Source of the DNA: Portunus trituberculatus
Taxonomy: Eukaryota; Arthropoda; Malacostraca; Decapoda; Portunidae
NCBI RefSeq assembly: GCF_017591435.1
Contig: NC_059299.1
Location: 2,776,589 to 2,840,588 of the forward strand
DNA length: 64,000 bases
Direction: 5' to 3'
Shown piece by piece: positions 1 to 11,339 of this stretch; positions within the stretch are counted from its first letter, which is position 1, and the number at the start of each line of letters is the position of its first letter. The position numbers were made by a program, and so were the translations under genes. The notes under the pieces are model-generated. The model searched no databases. It saw nothing but the letters and a program-made list of their open reading frames with translations, and was not told where the DNA came from.

Positions 1-1380
1 TTCATTGATGACATCAGTCAATACAAACGAGAGGAGTAATAAGAGTGTGATACTTGAGTCTGGTATGGTATCGTGCGGCTCACGTCAGCTGATGTGGTGC
101 CGCGCTGGAAAACTTATTGTACTGTATCTCGTCAGCTGTTACCATTTTCTCTTACTTTCAAATCCAAGAGAAAATCACAGGGTTATGGTTGAAATGATGA
201 AGGCGATGAAATGAAACGTGGACCCATTTTCATAGTTGATGTTTATTCTTTGCATCTCTTTCGTCTTTCCACCAGCCATCACAATTTTCTCTAACCTTCG
301 AATCCATGGGAATACGGTTCTTGTTATCATTGCTGTGGTGGAGTTAATAATAATGACTTAGAAATTATAGGTAGCCTATTGTATATTGTACATACAATAT
401 TCACTAACGTTAGAAATATATATTGACAATTGTATATGTGTTGAAAGTAAATGCATGTGATCTTAATGTAATAACATATGTAGTGAATATTGTGCCTAGA
501 CACAAGTTGTTTTGTTCAACTGTATATCATCCACGTATTAGTTAAGTTAGTTAGATTTGTCTTGTGTATTAAGTGAGTGGGTGCGACAAGTAGGCATGTT
601 TATATAAGTGACTGACTGATTGACGCATCAGTGAAGCCTGTGGTGGTAGGCCGTATTGAAAGGTCTCAGTCTAAGGTAGCCTAGATTTTTTTTCTTGTGA
701 GAGTGAGTGGGTGGAGGAGCTCATGTTGCATCATAACTACGACATATATATGCAGGGAATAAATATATTAATTGTAAGAAGACCATAGCCTATAGTTGGT
801 CTAAGTAGATGTGTGCGTGACTTCAGCAAGCAGATACATGATTAGGGTCTACGCTACTGGATATATAACCTAGTGGAATTAAGAAGTTTGCTGTCACGAT
901 GCATTATTTGGCAAACAATCTGTCATTGCATCGTGGTTTGGAACAGTTTATAATAGTCATCCCCAATCGGCCTTGAAGGGAAGGTAATGTTTTTCCTTTT
1001 TCCATACTTGAATACTTTCCTCGGAACTATTGTTGCACGTATTGTGTGTATCTTTAGTTTTTGCATAAGTCTACTGAGTTTGTTCACATTTCACAAATTT
1101 CGAGTGTAGTAGTTTCAGTAGAAAAAAATTCTTCCAGAAATTCTGGCATCTTTTACAGTGAGAGATTGAGGCGGATTAATACTACTTTCACATGACAACT
1201 AATATCCATCTTCTTACCTATTTGAATCTTATTGATTGAACTATTTTACGAAATTTTAGGCATATGGTTATAGATGAATAGTACTTTGTCCATCTCGTCA
1301 CCGGGAAGATGATAATATGTGTTTTGAGAGTGAAGGTTTTCCCATCACTTTCCCTGGCGGAGGGATACCGGCGCGCCGCG
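1..1380. other. 5' flank of PABP gene, no gene recognised
   Basis: AT-rich sequence with many short tracts. The only open frames are short and have no recognisable protein character or splice context. I see no RNA gene and no clear transposon. It probably contains distal promoter sequence of the PABP gene that begins near 1.4 kb. Confidence 0.5.
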
Positions 1381-1388
1381 GCCCGAGC

Positions 1389-1400
1389 TTATATATATAG
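1389..1400 (+). promoter_or_regulatory. TATA box of the PABP gene
   Basis: A TATATATA core sits inside an otherwise GC-rich stretch (about 1365-1420, with GGCGCGCCGCGG upstream). Transcription would be expected 25-35 bp downstream, near 1420-1430, where a CACCCC pyrimidine-containing stretch lies. PABP mRNAs in animals are TOP mRNAs, so a start in this C-rich stretch would fit, but the start site is inferred. A CACGTG E-box is at 1450-1455. Confidence 0.55.
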
Positions 1401-1424
1401 CTGGCGGCGCGGAGAGCGCACCCC

Positions 1425-1628
1425 TATTACATTTAACGTAGGGTCTGTTCACGTGTGGTTGTGTGTCGCTAATTTTATTAGTATCACACACCACTCGATA
1501 TAATCTTTGTCAAAAAAATCTAAAAAAAAAAACAAAAAAATTATAAAATAACAAAATCCCCATAAAAATTGCAAACGGTTCTAGAAACAGAAGTGAAATA
1601 GAAGAAAGTTTTTGTGTGTGTGACGTTG
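1425..1628 (+). other. PABP 5'UTR exon (non-coding exon 1)
   Basis: Inferred leader exon. It follows the TATA box and ends at a good donor (TTG|GTGAGT, exon end 1628). The next acceptor in the correct place is at 3881 (TTTATTTCAG), 18 nt upstream of the PABP initiator ATG. The exon contains a long A-rich tract, annotated separately. The 5' boundary is approximate. Confidence 0.6.
1511..1573 (+). promoter_or_regulatory. A-rich autoregulatory tract in PABP 5'UTR
   Basis: About 63 nt composed mostly of A runs (7, 11, 7 and shorter) separated by TCT, C, TTAT and CCCC. It lies in the inferred 5'UTR exon of PABP. In vertebrate PABPC1 mRNA a comparable A-rich 5'UTR sequence is bound by PABP itself, which represses its own translation (established for vertebrates). 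The position and composition here fit the same feedback loop. Function in this species is inferred. Confidence 0.7.
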
Positions 1629-2737
1629 GTGAGTATGTTTACCTGCCTGTCTCTCTGTAGTAACTAGTGATACACGGAACCTGTGCTAGTGCATGCGGGG
1701 CTTGGGCATTACTGTAGGAATGGGCTGTGTGTCCTGGGGTGGCGTGGGCGGCTGTGGAGGGCATATGGGGGCAACATATGGTGAGGGAGACACGGGGAGA
1801 AGGTGTCATGGCGGCGCGCACTCTCAAGGCCGAGGCAGACCCACGGAGGCAGCGTGACCTGGTGAGGGGGGAGCTGTGCCCTCACTGACCTATAATTAGA
1901 GCTTCGTAGAGGTCAGGGTGTGCAATGGTTGTGATTGACCCATGCTGGTGCCTTTAGGGGAGGGTGAGAGGAACTGGGGAAATCATTTACTTCGCGACAG
2001 CATGTGTGTGTGTGTGTGCATGTGGTATCGGGAGAGGCAGGGAAGGTTACCCAGTGGCATAATGGTCCTTAACGGTATTTGTGTCTGTTATGTTGGTGTT
2101 GTTAGTTTAGGGTATCAGGCTATATAAGGAGTGATGGGGTGTAGATGGGCCCCACAGCATGCTAAGGGTATGTTTGTAGGCCTAACGAGACCCCATATAG
2201 TGCTTTAGCCTCTTTTTTGTGGTTATTTCATCTGGCTTACCTATGCAGAGTTGGTGGTGGTGCATGTGGCTCGGTGATGTAGTCTTGGAACAACGTGGTG
2301 AGGGTGTGTGGTGTGTTTGGCCTTGCTTGGGAGCAGTGGTTTGCTCTTCTTACTGAGACCTACTGATAGGAGTACTTCTGCTCTGATCATACTAAAATTG
2401 TGTAGTCCATTTTCCTGTATTGTAACTTAAGTTGGGAAGTGTTGATTGCTGAAAGGAACGTAGTAATAGGTGAAACTCCTTGGTAACCTCTCCATGGATG
2501 AATTAACATGTTTTAAGAGGTCATATTTATTGCTGTGTGCATAATGCTTATTAGATCCCAGTTAGAATGGCTCCATATTCTTAGGTTGTCTGTTAACTTA
2601 ACCATTATGAATAGTCGTCTCCATTTTACTTTTAGGTTTATAAAGGTGTTTATTAATTTGGGTATTTTTACATAAATTTGTCTGTTATAAGCAGATACTG
2701 AAAACTAGTGCTTAAGAAGCTGGTTTTTATTTAGGGG

Positions 2738-2984
2738 TCCCTCTTAACACCGAAATACACCGAAAGTAAGTATCACTGAAATATAGGTTCCCTCTTAACA
2801 CCGAAATAGTGTGAGTACGTATAGTGTGAATATAAGTGGATGCTTCATTACAAATTTGATTATATTTTATTAATAAATTAAATGCCAGAAATTAGAGTAT
2901 TTTGAATAGGTAATAAAATTCATAGTATATAATTTTTTATTTTATTAATAAAGTTAATGGCAGAAATTAGTATTTTGAATAGGT
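2738..2984. repeat. two local tandem duplications in PABP intron 1
   Basis: The phrase CCCTCTTAACACCGAAATA occurs near 2740 and again near 2790. A longer unit of roughly 48 bp (ATTTTATTAATAAA ... TTTTGAATAGGT) occurs at about 2864-2911 and 2938-2984 with small differences. Both look like ordinary replication-slippage duplications in AT-rich DNA. Confidence 0.7.
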
Positions 2985-3469
2985 TTAAATAATTTTTTTT
3001 CTTTTCCTCATTGTCATATTAGTTCAATAAAATCCACAAGATAAAATGAACAGAGAATGTTAATAAAATAGGAACTAAGCCTATATATGTTTATGATTCT
3101 CATTTCAACTTCTTCCTGCTGGCCGTTTTCTCATTTTTTGGTCTTTTGCGTTGGGCAATGGTCTTGGTAACTTAGTTGTGTGGCATTTATATTGTAAATG
3201 TTATTGTTATGTTACACGTCATTCTATCTCCGCAATGATTATAAAATTATACACACTATTGCTTTGCTATAGAAGTCTACGGGCAAAATTAAATTTGTGG
3301 TACTTACTGTACAGATGAGTAAATCTACGTTTCTTGTTTTTTGCATTCTTTCATAAATTTGTCTGCTTTATATTTGACGGTTCATAATGAGCAGAACACT
3401 ACAGTTTTACCAGCTTAATGTTATGATATAGGATGAGTACAGTGGTATATGTTGTACCTAATAGTGGTG

Positions 3470-3856
3470 ATTGTTTTTTTTTTTTTTTTTTTTACATTAC
3501 AAGGGCACTGGCCAAGGGCAAACAAAGTGTTGGAAAAAAAATCCGCTGGTTGCCAGGCCCTGTTAAGAAGAAAGTAGAAAGAGAAAAAACAAAAAAAATC
3601 TAAAAGGAGGGTCCAGTTAACGTAAGAGGTGTCTTGACACTCCTCTTTTGAAAGAGTTTAAGTCATAGGCAGGTGGAAATACAGACACAGGTAGAGAGTT
3701 CCAGAGTTTACCAGTGTAGGGAATGAAAATGATTGTAATGAATTGTATTGAAAGAAATATCTGTACATCTCTGGAGGCAGGTATAAAGTAATATATGTAT
3801 ACATATGAAGGGATTGTGATAAATAGTGCAGTGGACCTAAGAAAAGTTTTTCCCAT
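3470..3856 (-). mobile_element. LINE 3' fragment (ORF2 C-terminus plus 3'UTR), antisense
   Basis: On the minus strand the frame 3856-3617 ends in the motif WNSLP followed by SFK and a basic tail. That is the usual C-terminus after the reverse transcriptase of animal non-LTR elements. Below it (3616-3470) lies a typical 3'UTR-like stretch (AACAAAGTG, CCAGGCCCTGTTAAG) ending in a long homopolymer seen as poly-T on +. This is a 5'-truncated, dead insertion inside PABP intron 1. Confidence 0.65.
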
Positions 3857-3899
3857 TTACTTATGGATTGTTTTATTTCAGGTGTGACTTGGCTGCAAG

Positions 3900-4369
3900 A
3901 TGAATCCCAGTGGCCCTAGCTATCCTCTTGCTTCGCTCTATGTTGGAGATCTGCATGCTGATTGTACAGAGGCCATGCTGTTTGAGAAAGTAAGATATTA
4001 TTTTAAATACTCATGTTAAAGACCTCCGTTGAGCTGAGGAAGAAAAGACCAAGATGGTTCAGTCAAATTAGGAGGGCAGCGGGAGGGGTGTTGAGTGAGG
4101 TGGAGGAAGTTAGGGTTGGAGGCTGATGGCTGGTAGGAAGGCCAAAGAAAAGGTGGAGGGAGTGTGTAATATGAATCTGCTGGGAATAGAGGAACATATG
4201 GCACAAGATTGCCAGTTGTAGAAAGCAATCGTCTCCTACCCTAACCCACCCTAAGTGGGGAAAATGTGGACATTGAATGAAAGCGATGATGTTGAGGTCT
4301 TTCAGTTCATCCTACATACATGAGCTGTGTTATTATAACTTATTGACAAAGATTAAGATGTTTTCACTT

Positions 4370-4435
<66 letters not shown>

Positions 4436-7400
4436 AGAAAGTAATTCAGCAAAGTACAAATCACATTTTTATTATTCCTGATTAGAATCTTGCTGGTTAA
4501 ATGGTTATCACCTTGGCAGCATACCCTATAATGAAATATGAGCATTTTTGTTTATTTTGGGATGCCTTTAGCTTGTCACATTTGCATTCAGTTTGATGTA
4601 CTTTCATTCAACTTTCTTGGTTTAGATAGGGAAGATAGTTTGGATTTCATTGGTCTTTTTCTTTATTTCCAGTTCTCATCAGCTGGCCCAGTGCTGTCCA
4701 TCCGAGTGTGCAGAGACATGATTACCAGGCGTTCTCTGGGCTATGCATATGTGAACTTCCAACAGCCGGCAGATGCCGAGCGAGCCCTTGACACAATGAA
4801 CTTTGACGTGATGAAGGGCCGGCCCATCCGCATAATGTGGTCTCAGCGTGATCCCTCTCTTCGAAAGTCTGGTGTAGGCAATGTCTTCATCAAGAACTTG
4901 GATAAATCCATCGACAATAAGGCCATGTACGACACTTTTTCAGCCTTTGGAAACATCTTGAGTTGTAAGGTATGTACTGATAATCAATCTTTCTCAGCAC
5001 ACAAATGCACTTGAGTTAATCTCTATTGATGTATTTTGAATGGTAATAATGCTCACAAATATTTTGTTCTGTATCTAGCCTGTGTTGTATTGTTCTCCAT
5101 TTATAGTGTTCCATAATCCAGCTAATATTTTTTACTCCTTGTATTGTCCCACCAGCTTTATTGGTTAACCAGTAATGTCTAACATTAATTTTTATTTTCA
5201 TATGATATTACTCTTATTTGGTGGGGCCCCTTGGATCCATGTTATTCCAAGAATAACAGAAGTCCTGTGGAGCCACACTGTTGATAACACTGGCTCATCG
5301 ATCATATTACTTAATTTGTAAATTACTGAGAAAGAAAAGCTGGATGGTGTATCACTAGCAGAAAAGAAAGCAAGAGTTGATGGGTAGACTGAGATAGAAT
5401 AGCAGGATTAGACATACTCATGGTTTATCACCTAAGTGTTTACAAAGATTTGCTTTAAATGAAGAAATAGATTGAGTAGTAATAAGTCACTAGGAAGAGA
5501 GTTACATATAGTGAATCCTCTGACGCTGAAAAAAATGTCTGACATGTACTATCTTGAATTAGTGTCTTATCCTGTCAGTGGACTTAACTACTGTTTTATC
5601 AGTGTCCCAAAGTACATTAGTCACCCCTTGTTAATTGCTGTTTCTGTGATATGAAGCTGGATATGCCACTTGTCTTTGTTTACTGTGGTCATGTGAACTC
5701 TAGGCAGCAGGTGGGAGCGGGTAACGTGTGGAGTTGGGGTCTGAGGACATAGGGAACAGGCAAGAAATTGGATTGGATTCATCAGAATCACTGTCATTGC
5801 TATTAAGAGGAGCATTGGCCATTTAACCAAAGGGAGAGCAGGGCAGACTGAGAGATTGGCTTAACCAGCTTGTAGGTATTGTTATCGAAGATGAAACTAC
5901 AAAAACTGACAAGTAGTTTGATTGCAAAGTGGTTATAATTACCTCCAGTCATCACCTGGTTAAGTGGCTTTAGCCACCTCTGGTCTGTTAGGAGTTAACT
6001 TGGGGCCCTGACTACATGGATGTTTCTTATCCATGGGTGTATCTGTTACTTAACCTCTATGGATAACAAGAGGTAATAGTATTTTGTTTTGTTTCAGGTT
6101 GCCACTGATGAGTCTGGTAACTCCAAGGGCTATGGCTTTGTACACTTTGAGACTGAGGAAGCTGCCAGAAATGCCATACAGAAGGTGAATGGCATGTTGC
6201 TCAATGGGAAGAAGGTCTATGTCGGAAAGTTTATCCCCAGAGCAGAACGAGAAAAGGAGTTGGGAGAGAAGGCCAAAAGATTCACCAACGTCTATGTCAA
6301 GAACTTTGGCGATGACTTGGATGATGAGAAGCTGTATGAAATTTTTTCCAAGTTTGGTAAGATCACAAGCCATCGTGTCATGTGCACAGAGGATGGAAAA
6401 TCCAAAGGGTTTGGCTTTGTTGCCTTTGATGAGCCAGAGTCTGCTGAGAAGGCTTGTGATGAACTCAATGGCAAGGAAATGAATGGCAAACAGATCTATG
6501 TTGGACGGGCTCAGAAGAGAGGCGAGCGCCAGGCTGAACTCAAGAAGAAGTTCGAAATGATGAAGATTGAAAGAATGAACAGATACCAAGGAGTCAATCT
6601 CTACATCAAGAACCTGGATGACACAATTGATGATGAGAGGCTACGTAAAGAATTCTCCAACTATGGCACTATCACCAGTGCCAAGGTCATGACAGAAGAT
6701 GGCAGGTCCAAAGGCTTTGGATTTGTCTGTTTCTCCACCCCAGAGGAAGCCACACGAGCAGTTACTGAAATGAACGGTCGCATTTTGGTCAGTAAGCCAT
6801 TGTATGTGGCCTTGGCCCAGCGCCGTGAAGACAGGAAGGCCCACCTTGCCTCACAGTACATGCAGCGTGTTGCTGGCATGCGCATGCAGCAAATGGGACA
6901 GATGTTCCAGCCAGGTGGCACCAGCTACTTCATGCCCACAATGCCACAGACCCAGCGTTTCTACACACCACAGATGGCTCAGATCAGGGCCACTCCACGC
7001 TGGCCTGCACAGCCAGCTGCCCAGGTGCGTGCTGGAGCCCAAGCCACCACTGCATTCCCCATGCAGGCAGCTCCATTCAGGTCAGCACCTCGTCAAGCTC
7101 AACCTGGACCCCGCAATGTCCGTCCCATGGCTACCGCTGCTGCAGCTGCTGCTGCCCAACAGCAGCAAATCCCAAATTTGCTGCAGGCTGCCCGCCCTGT
7201 GGCACCCAATGCAGGAGGAGTGCCACCACCCACTGCACTATCCAACGCTGCCCGGGCTTCTAACTACAAGTACACTAACAACATGCGCAATCCACCAGCA
7301 GTGTCTGGTGGCGGACCAGCAGCAGCTGCCTCAGTGGCTCCAGTGGCTCAACCAGCAGTGCACATCCAGGGCCAGGAGCCACTCACTCCATCCATGTTGG

Positions 7401-7660
7401 CCTCAGCCATGCCTCAGGAACAAAAGCAGATGCTTGGAGAGCGTCTCTTCCCGCTCATCAGGGAAATCTATCCTGAGCTTGCAGGAAAGATCACTGGCAT
7501 GCTGCTGGAGATTGATAATTCTGACCTCCTTCACATGCTGGAGGATCGTAATTCTCTCAAGGCCAAGGTTGAGGAGGCTGTGGCTGTGCTCCAGGCCCAC
7601 CAGGCTAAACAACAGGCAGTGGCTGTGGCTGTGGCTGCCCAGAAGAAGGATGACATGTAA
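3900..7660 (+). CDS. pAbp: Polyadenylate-binding protein, cytoplasmic (PABPC1/pAbp)
   Basis: Binds the mRNA poly(A) tail, bridges it to eIF4G and controls translation and deadenylation. Coding exons are 3900-3989, 4673-4969 and 6098-7660. All junctions are GT-AG and phase 0, giving 649 aa (human PABPC1 is 636). Four RRMs are visible. RRM1 has RNP2 LYVGDL at about residue 13 and RNP1 GYAYVNF at about 53. RRM2 has VFIKNL at about 101 and KGYGFVHF. RRM3 has VYVKNF at about 194 and KGFGFVAF. RRM4 has LYIKNL near 295 and KGFGFVCF. A Pro/Gln/Ala/Met-rich linker with an eight-Ala run precedes a C-terminal MLLE (PABC) domain with the KITGMLLE motif that binds PAM2 peptides. The start ATG lies 18 nt inside the exon and matches the usual PABP N-terminus. 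No disruption is seen. Regulation is probably through the A-rich 5'UTR tract. Confidence 0.97.
4391..4434. repeat. (TG)n microsatellite after a T run, PABP intron 2
   Basis: A run of about 20 T is followed by about 21 TG units, inside the intron between the first two coding exons. Confidence 0.95.
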
Positions 7661-8275
7661 GAGTAATAAGCTGCAGCCATCTCCACACATTCTCTATGCT
7701 GTATTCTTTTTTAGTTTCCTTTTGTGCCCTGTTATTGGAGTATCAGTTTTGTTTTATGGGTTTCATATCAATGGTCAAGATGTTTAAAAGGCCATCATTT
7801 TTTTGATGATATGTTGACTCCAATAGACGAGGCATAATTTAGGTTCGACCACAACCACGTGAACAGTCTGTCAAGTAGGTGTCAATATACAAAAAAATCT
7901 TAAAAAAAATCGTAAAATATAAAAAACCCGTAAGATGAGTAACATTGAAAATGCTTATAATGTAACCTTTATGTTCATTATAATGCAGTTATGGCAAGTC
8001 TGAACGTAGTCAACAAAGGACAATGTTAGCAAAGGATTCCCAAGATTATTAGCAAGGATTCCCATTTATAGTTATGACGGTTCCGACCTGCCACTTTTAA
8101 ACATAGTAAAACTACAAATGCTATAAATATAAAATGAAAAACCTTTTATAAAAACTGAAAATGCCCAACCAACGGGCGAAAAATCCCATAACAGTTCGAT
8201 CAGTAAAATGCAAAAAAATTTTGTGCGAATATGTGAAGAGGATATTGGCAACAATAAACTTCTGTTTCTATAACC
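7661..8275 (+). other. PABP 3'UTR with polyadenylation signal
   Basis: Follows the TAA stop at 7658-7660. An AATAAA hexamer at 8253-8258 is the best poly(A) signal. An A-rich tract (about 7889-7927) resembles the 5'UTR tract. The 3' end is inferred, since no transcript evidence is available. Confidence 0.55.
7889..7927 (+). promoter_or_regulatory. second A-rich tract, in PABP 3'UTR
   Basis: A runs of 7, 8, 4 and 6 are separated by TCTT, TCGT and TAT and end in CCCG. The order of runs and spacers (A7-TCT-A8+, TAAAATA, A-run, CCC) parallels the tract at 1511-1573. It could be a second PABP-binding site or a chance A-rich stretch. Confidence 0.4.
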
Positions 8276-8945
8276 TAAAACTGGCTATGTTATTTACACC
8301 CTCTGCACAACATATTCCCTCCCTTTCCAAATAGTGCTATATGACCTATTGTAGTCTGGCATATTATATAATCCGTAATATTATTACCTGGCATGAGGAT
8401 GGTGGGAAGGGGTGAAGTTTATGGCTTTGCATTTTGAGGAAGGAGAGTACAAGTTATGTGTAGTCATCCTCTAGGAACGAATAGTCAAATTACTCCCCTC
8501 TTGCTAATACAATCGGTGTACACGCAACGCCTCTGATGAGTGATGCATACGAGAGTTTTTCCCAAGAATGGTTAGCTTGTCTGGCAGCGGGGCAGGACAG
8601 GACCCAGACCGAGGCCAATGAGGCGCGTTTTTGATAGTCCACGCTTAAGGCAGCCTTAAGCCTGGCTTAAGGCTGACGTCATTTTGTGTTCTTTCATGTC
8701 CCCAAACTTGAGCCAGAGCGTAGCCCGCTTTAAGGCAGGGCCGGCCAAACTCAAGCCAGCTGCAGAGCAGGCTCGACTTTCCGCTAGCCAGTTGTGACGT
8801 CACATGTAAATAAACAAATGATAAGACATGACGAATGAATGCTCCATTAGCTGCTGTTGATAGTTCTGCACCAAACTGAATGCTGTTTCAGTATCTTCTG
8901 GTATCTCTGGCAAGTCTGGAAACATGATGGACTGGACTGTTGATG
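8276..8945. other. intergenic stretch with palindromic, CRE-rich element
   Basis: No coding signal. The section 8630-8810 is unusual. It holds several TTAAGGC/GCCTTAA words, a perfect 10-bp hairpin (8652-8661 and 8665-8674, loop CTG) and two full TGACGTCA palindromes (8674-8681 and 8795-8802). It may be a MITE-like element or an enhancer. No terminal inverted repeat or target duplication could be fixed by eye. Confidence 0.4.
8652..8674. repeat. perfect 10-bp inverted repeat
   Basis: Arms AGCCTTAAGC and GCTTAAGGCT are separated by three bases. The second arm runs directly into a TGACGTCA palindrome. Confidence 0.85.
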
Positions 8946-9340
8946 CAGGGAGGAAAGATAGCAACTAGGATGATACCAGCTTTGAAGCGCCTGGAATATA
9001 GAGATAGATTAAAGGCATTAAACATGTTTTCATTTGAGAGGAGATGTATAAGAGGGATATTTAAAATGTTCTCAGATACAAACTACATAGATGTGAGATC
9101 TTTCTTTACCTTAGAGGAGGGAAGTAGGACTAGAAATCATGGCAGGAAGATTAGAAAGCAAGGCTGCAGGTTAGATATAAGAAAATATTTCTTTAGTCAT
9201 AGGGTGGTAGACTTCTGGAATGCATTGCCAGAGACGGTTGTAAATAGCACTAGTTTGACAATGTTTAAAAACAGATTAGATAAGCACTTAAATTTATTAA
9301 ATTTATAATTATGTATAGCGCTGCATGATAGTTTTTATAA
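8946..9340 (+). mobile_element. CR1-like LINE ORF2 C-terminal fragment
   Basis: The frame to 9308 encodes the post-reverse-transcriptase tail (RMIPALKRLEYRDRL, FSHRVVDFWNALPE, SLTMFKNRLDKHL). It is near identical to the tail of the minus-strand element at 27.5-28.0 kb, so both belong to one family. The 3'UTR stops abruptly at about 9340, where the sequence switches to the 176-bp repeat. The element is 5'-truncated and dead. Confidence 0.8.
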
Positions 9341-9516
9341 GACACCCAGCCAGTCAATGAGGTGGGAGAGACTTGCTGGATGAGGCGTTGGACCAGTTCA
9401 CTGTGAAAGAAATCAGTCACCAATGGGAATTATAGTGAGTAACATTGCAGGTTTACTTCACATATATTGATAAAGGCGCTAACATCACTTGACTGTGTTT
9501 GTTGTTGTGGGCGACA
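9341..9516. repeat. 176-bp repeat ending at the assembly gap (also 14065-14240)
   Basis: Nearly identical to 14065-14240 (one clear difference, AATGAGG versus AAGGAGG, in the first 30 bases) in the same orientation. The left copy ends exactly where the N run starts. That pattern suggests two contig ends that overlap rather than a biological repeat. Confidence 0.85.
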
Positions 9517-10016
9517 NNNNNNNNNNNNNNNNNNNNNNNNNNNNNNNNNNNNNNNNNNNNNNNNNNNNNNNNNNNNNNNNNNNNNNNNNNNNNNNNNNNN
9601 NNNNNNNNNNNNNNNNNNNNNNNNNNNNNNNNNNNNNNNNNNNNNNNNNNNNNNNNNNNNNNNNNNNNNNNNNNNNNNNNNNNNNNNNNNNNNNNNNNNN
9701 NNNNNNNNNNNNNNNNNNNNNNNNNNNNNNNNNNNNNNNNNNNNNNNNNNNNNNNNNNNNNNNNNNNNNNNNNNNNNNNNNNNNNNNNNNNNNNNNNNNN
9801 NNNNNNNNNNNNNNNNNNNNNNNNNNNNNNNNNNNNNNNNNNNNNNNNNNNNNNNNNNNNNNNNNNNNNNNNNNNNNNNNNNNNNNNNNNNNNNNNNNNN
9901 NNNNNNNNNNNNNNNNNNNNNNNNNNNNNNNNNNNNNNNNNNNNNNNNNNNNNNNNNNNNNNNNNNNNNNNNNNNNNNNNNNNNNNNNNNNNNNNNNNNN
10001 NNNNNNNNNNNNNNNN
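9517..10016. other. assembly gap, exactly 500 N
   Basis: A round-number run of N, typical of a placeholder for a join of unknown length made during scaffolding. Confidence 0.99.
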
Positions 10017-10199
10017 CAAAACTATTGTCCTTTGTCAGGGCATGGGGGAGGGAGGGACAAATCACAATCACACAGGGTGGCTACGTAGTATCACTACGTA
10101 TTGCATATATACATGAAGGGAAAACATTCACATTAGATCACGCAAAATTGGAAACATACACACTTTCATACTTTTATTTACATAAATATATAGAATAAA

Positions 10200-11246
10200 T
10201 AACATAATATATACACATAAATCACAACTCTCTGATTAAATTGGCCTCAGTCAGGTAAATCATCAGTCTATCAACCACATCCGGGTGTTCATCACCCAGG
10301 AGGGTGGTTTGCGTTAGCGGGAGGCCGCGACCCCGGCAATACGCCGCCAAGGGCCGCCTCTCCTCACGATAACGCACACAGTGAAGCAGGATGTGCTCGA
10401 CAGAGAGTGACATTACAGCTGGAACACTGTGGTGGGAAGGCGTTGGCTATGTAGGGGAGCATGTGGGTGGGGAGGTGCAGCCCATCCTGAGGCGTGCGAG
10501 GACCACCTCCTCCCGCCTTGTGGGGCGATTGGAGGAGGCCCACTCGCCCAGGATAGGTTTGGTGGTGTGGAGGTGGAGGTTGTCCCAGTGACTCTGCCAC
10601 AGGAGTTTTGCTGATGATTTAACAACTGAGAGACATGACTGCAGATCCCGACGGAGGTTCCACGCTCCCTCGAGCTCAGCAGCAGACCGAGCTAGCATGT
10701 CAGACTGTTCATTCCCGCGTATATTGGAATGTCCAGGCACCCAAACCAGTGAGAAGGATTTATGACATGAATTCAGCTTATTAATGATGTTGCCCTGGAT
10801 TTCATTTGTATCCGTGCGGCCGGACTCTATTGCCTGAAGGGCTGACATAGAGTCCGAAAAATGACAATTGAATTATGAATTGAATTTAAAGCATAATCTA
10901 TGGCTTTGTCAATAGCAAAAATTTCAGCAGAAAAAACCGATGTATGGGTAGGCAGCCGGAACCTGAGGGCACATTCACACGACCATACACTTGCACCCAC
11001 ACATTCACCTGTCTTGGAGCCGTCTGTGTAGAGATGTAGGGATGGAGGGAGGCCAGCGACGAGGGCTCGGAAGTGGTGTTGGAGCTCCACCTCGGTAACC
11101 ACAGCCTTCTTCCCCTGAAGCCAGTTGATGTTGAAGGTGGTGGTGGGAAGTTTCCATGGGGGAAGGGTGGGCAGCACGAGCTGGTCCGCATCGTCCAGTC
11201 TCACGCCCCTTGGTGTGTCCTGTCTCGGTGAGGGGTGGGTGGGTGG
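10200..11246 (-). mobile_element. LINE 3' half with RNase H domain (copy 1), dead
   Basis: Minus-strand frames 11204-10827 and 10848-10222 encode an RNase H fold (LYTDGSKTG, then SAEIFAIDKAI, then DSMSAL, then WVPGHSNIRGNEQSD). A C-terminal zinc-knuckle-like CSSCN...HILLHC follows. RNase H after the reverse transcriptase is typical of I/R1/LOA-type LINEs. A one-base deletion near 10848 breaks the frame in both copies of the block. Copy 1 has two more small indels near 10398 and 10472. The element is 5'-truncated and lies in the intron before the nuclear-receptor exon. Confidence 0.8.
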
Positions 11247-11339
11247 ACAAGCCAGTTACCAGCCAGACTTGCTCCTTCGTAGCTTTAGTGGCATTACTTG
11301 GTGTCTAATAGCGAGTATTTCCTTTCTCTCACCCCTTAG

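Larger units (their letters stand above)
1629..3881 (+). other. PABP intron 1
   Basis: Runs from donor GTGAGT at 1629 to acceptor TTTCAG at 3881. It holds a GC-richer first part, two short tandem duplications (2738-2984) and an antisense LINE fragment at 3470-3856 that stops about 25 bp before the acceptor. No independent gene is supported. Confidence 0.55.

Noticed and set aside
1808..1861. ATG followed by 18 codons (MAARTLKAEADPRRQRDL) and a GTGAGG donor in PABP intron 1, looking like a first coding exon
   Set aside because: No compatible downstream coding exon. Splicing to the PABP exon at 3882 would hit a stop at once, so it could only be a short upstream ORF of an alternative first exon.
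6050..7787. Long open frames on both strands and in other frames across the large PABP exon
   Set aside because: They are shadows of the PABP reading frame. Only the + frame shows RRM and MLLE motifs and correct splice phases.
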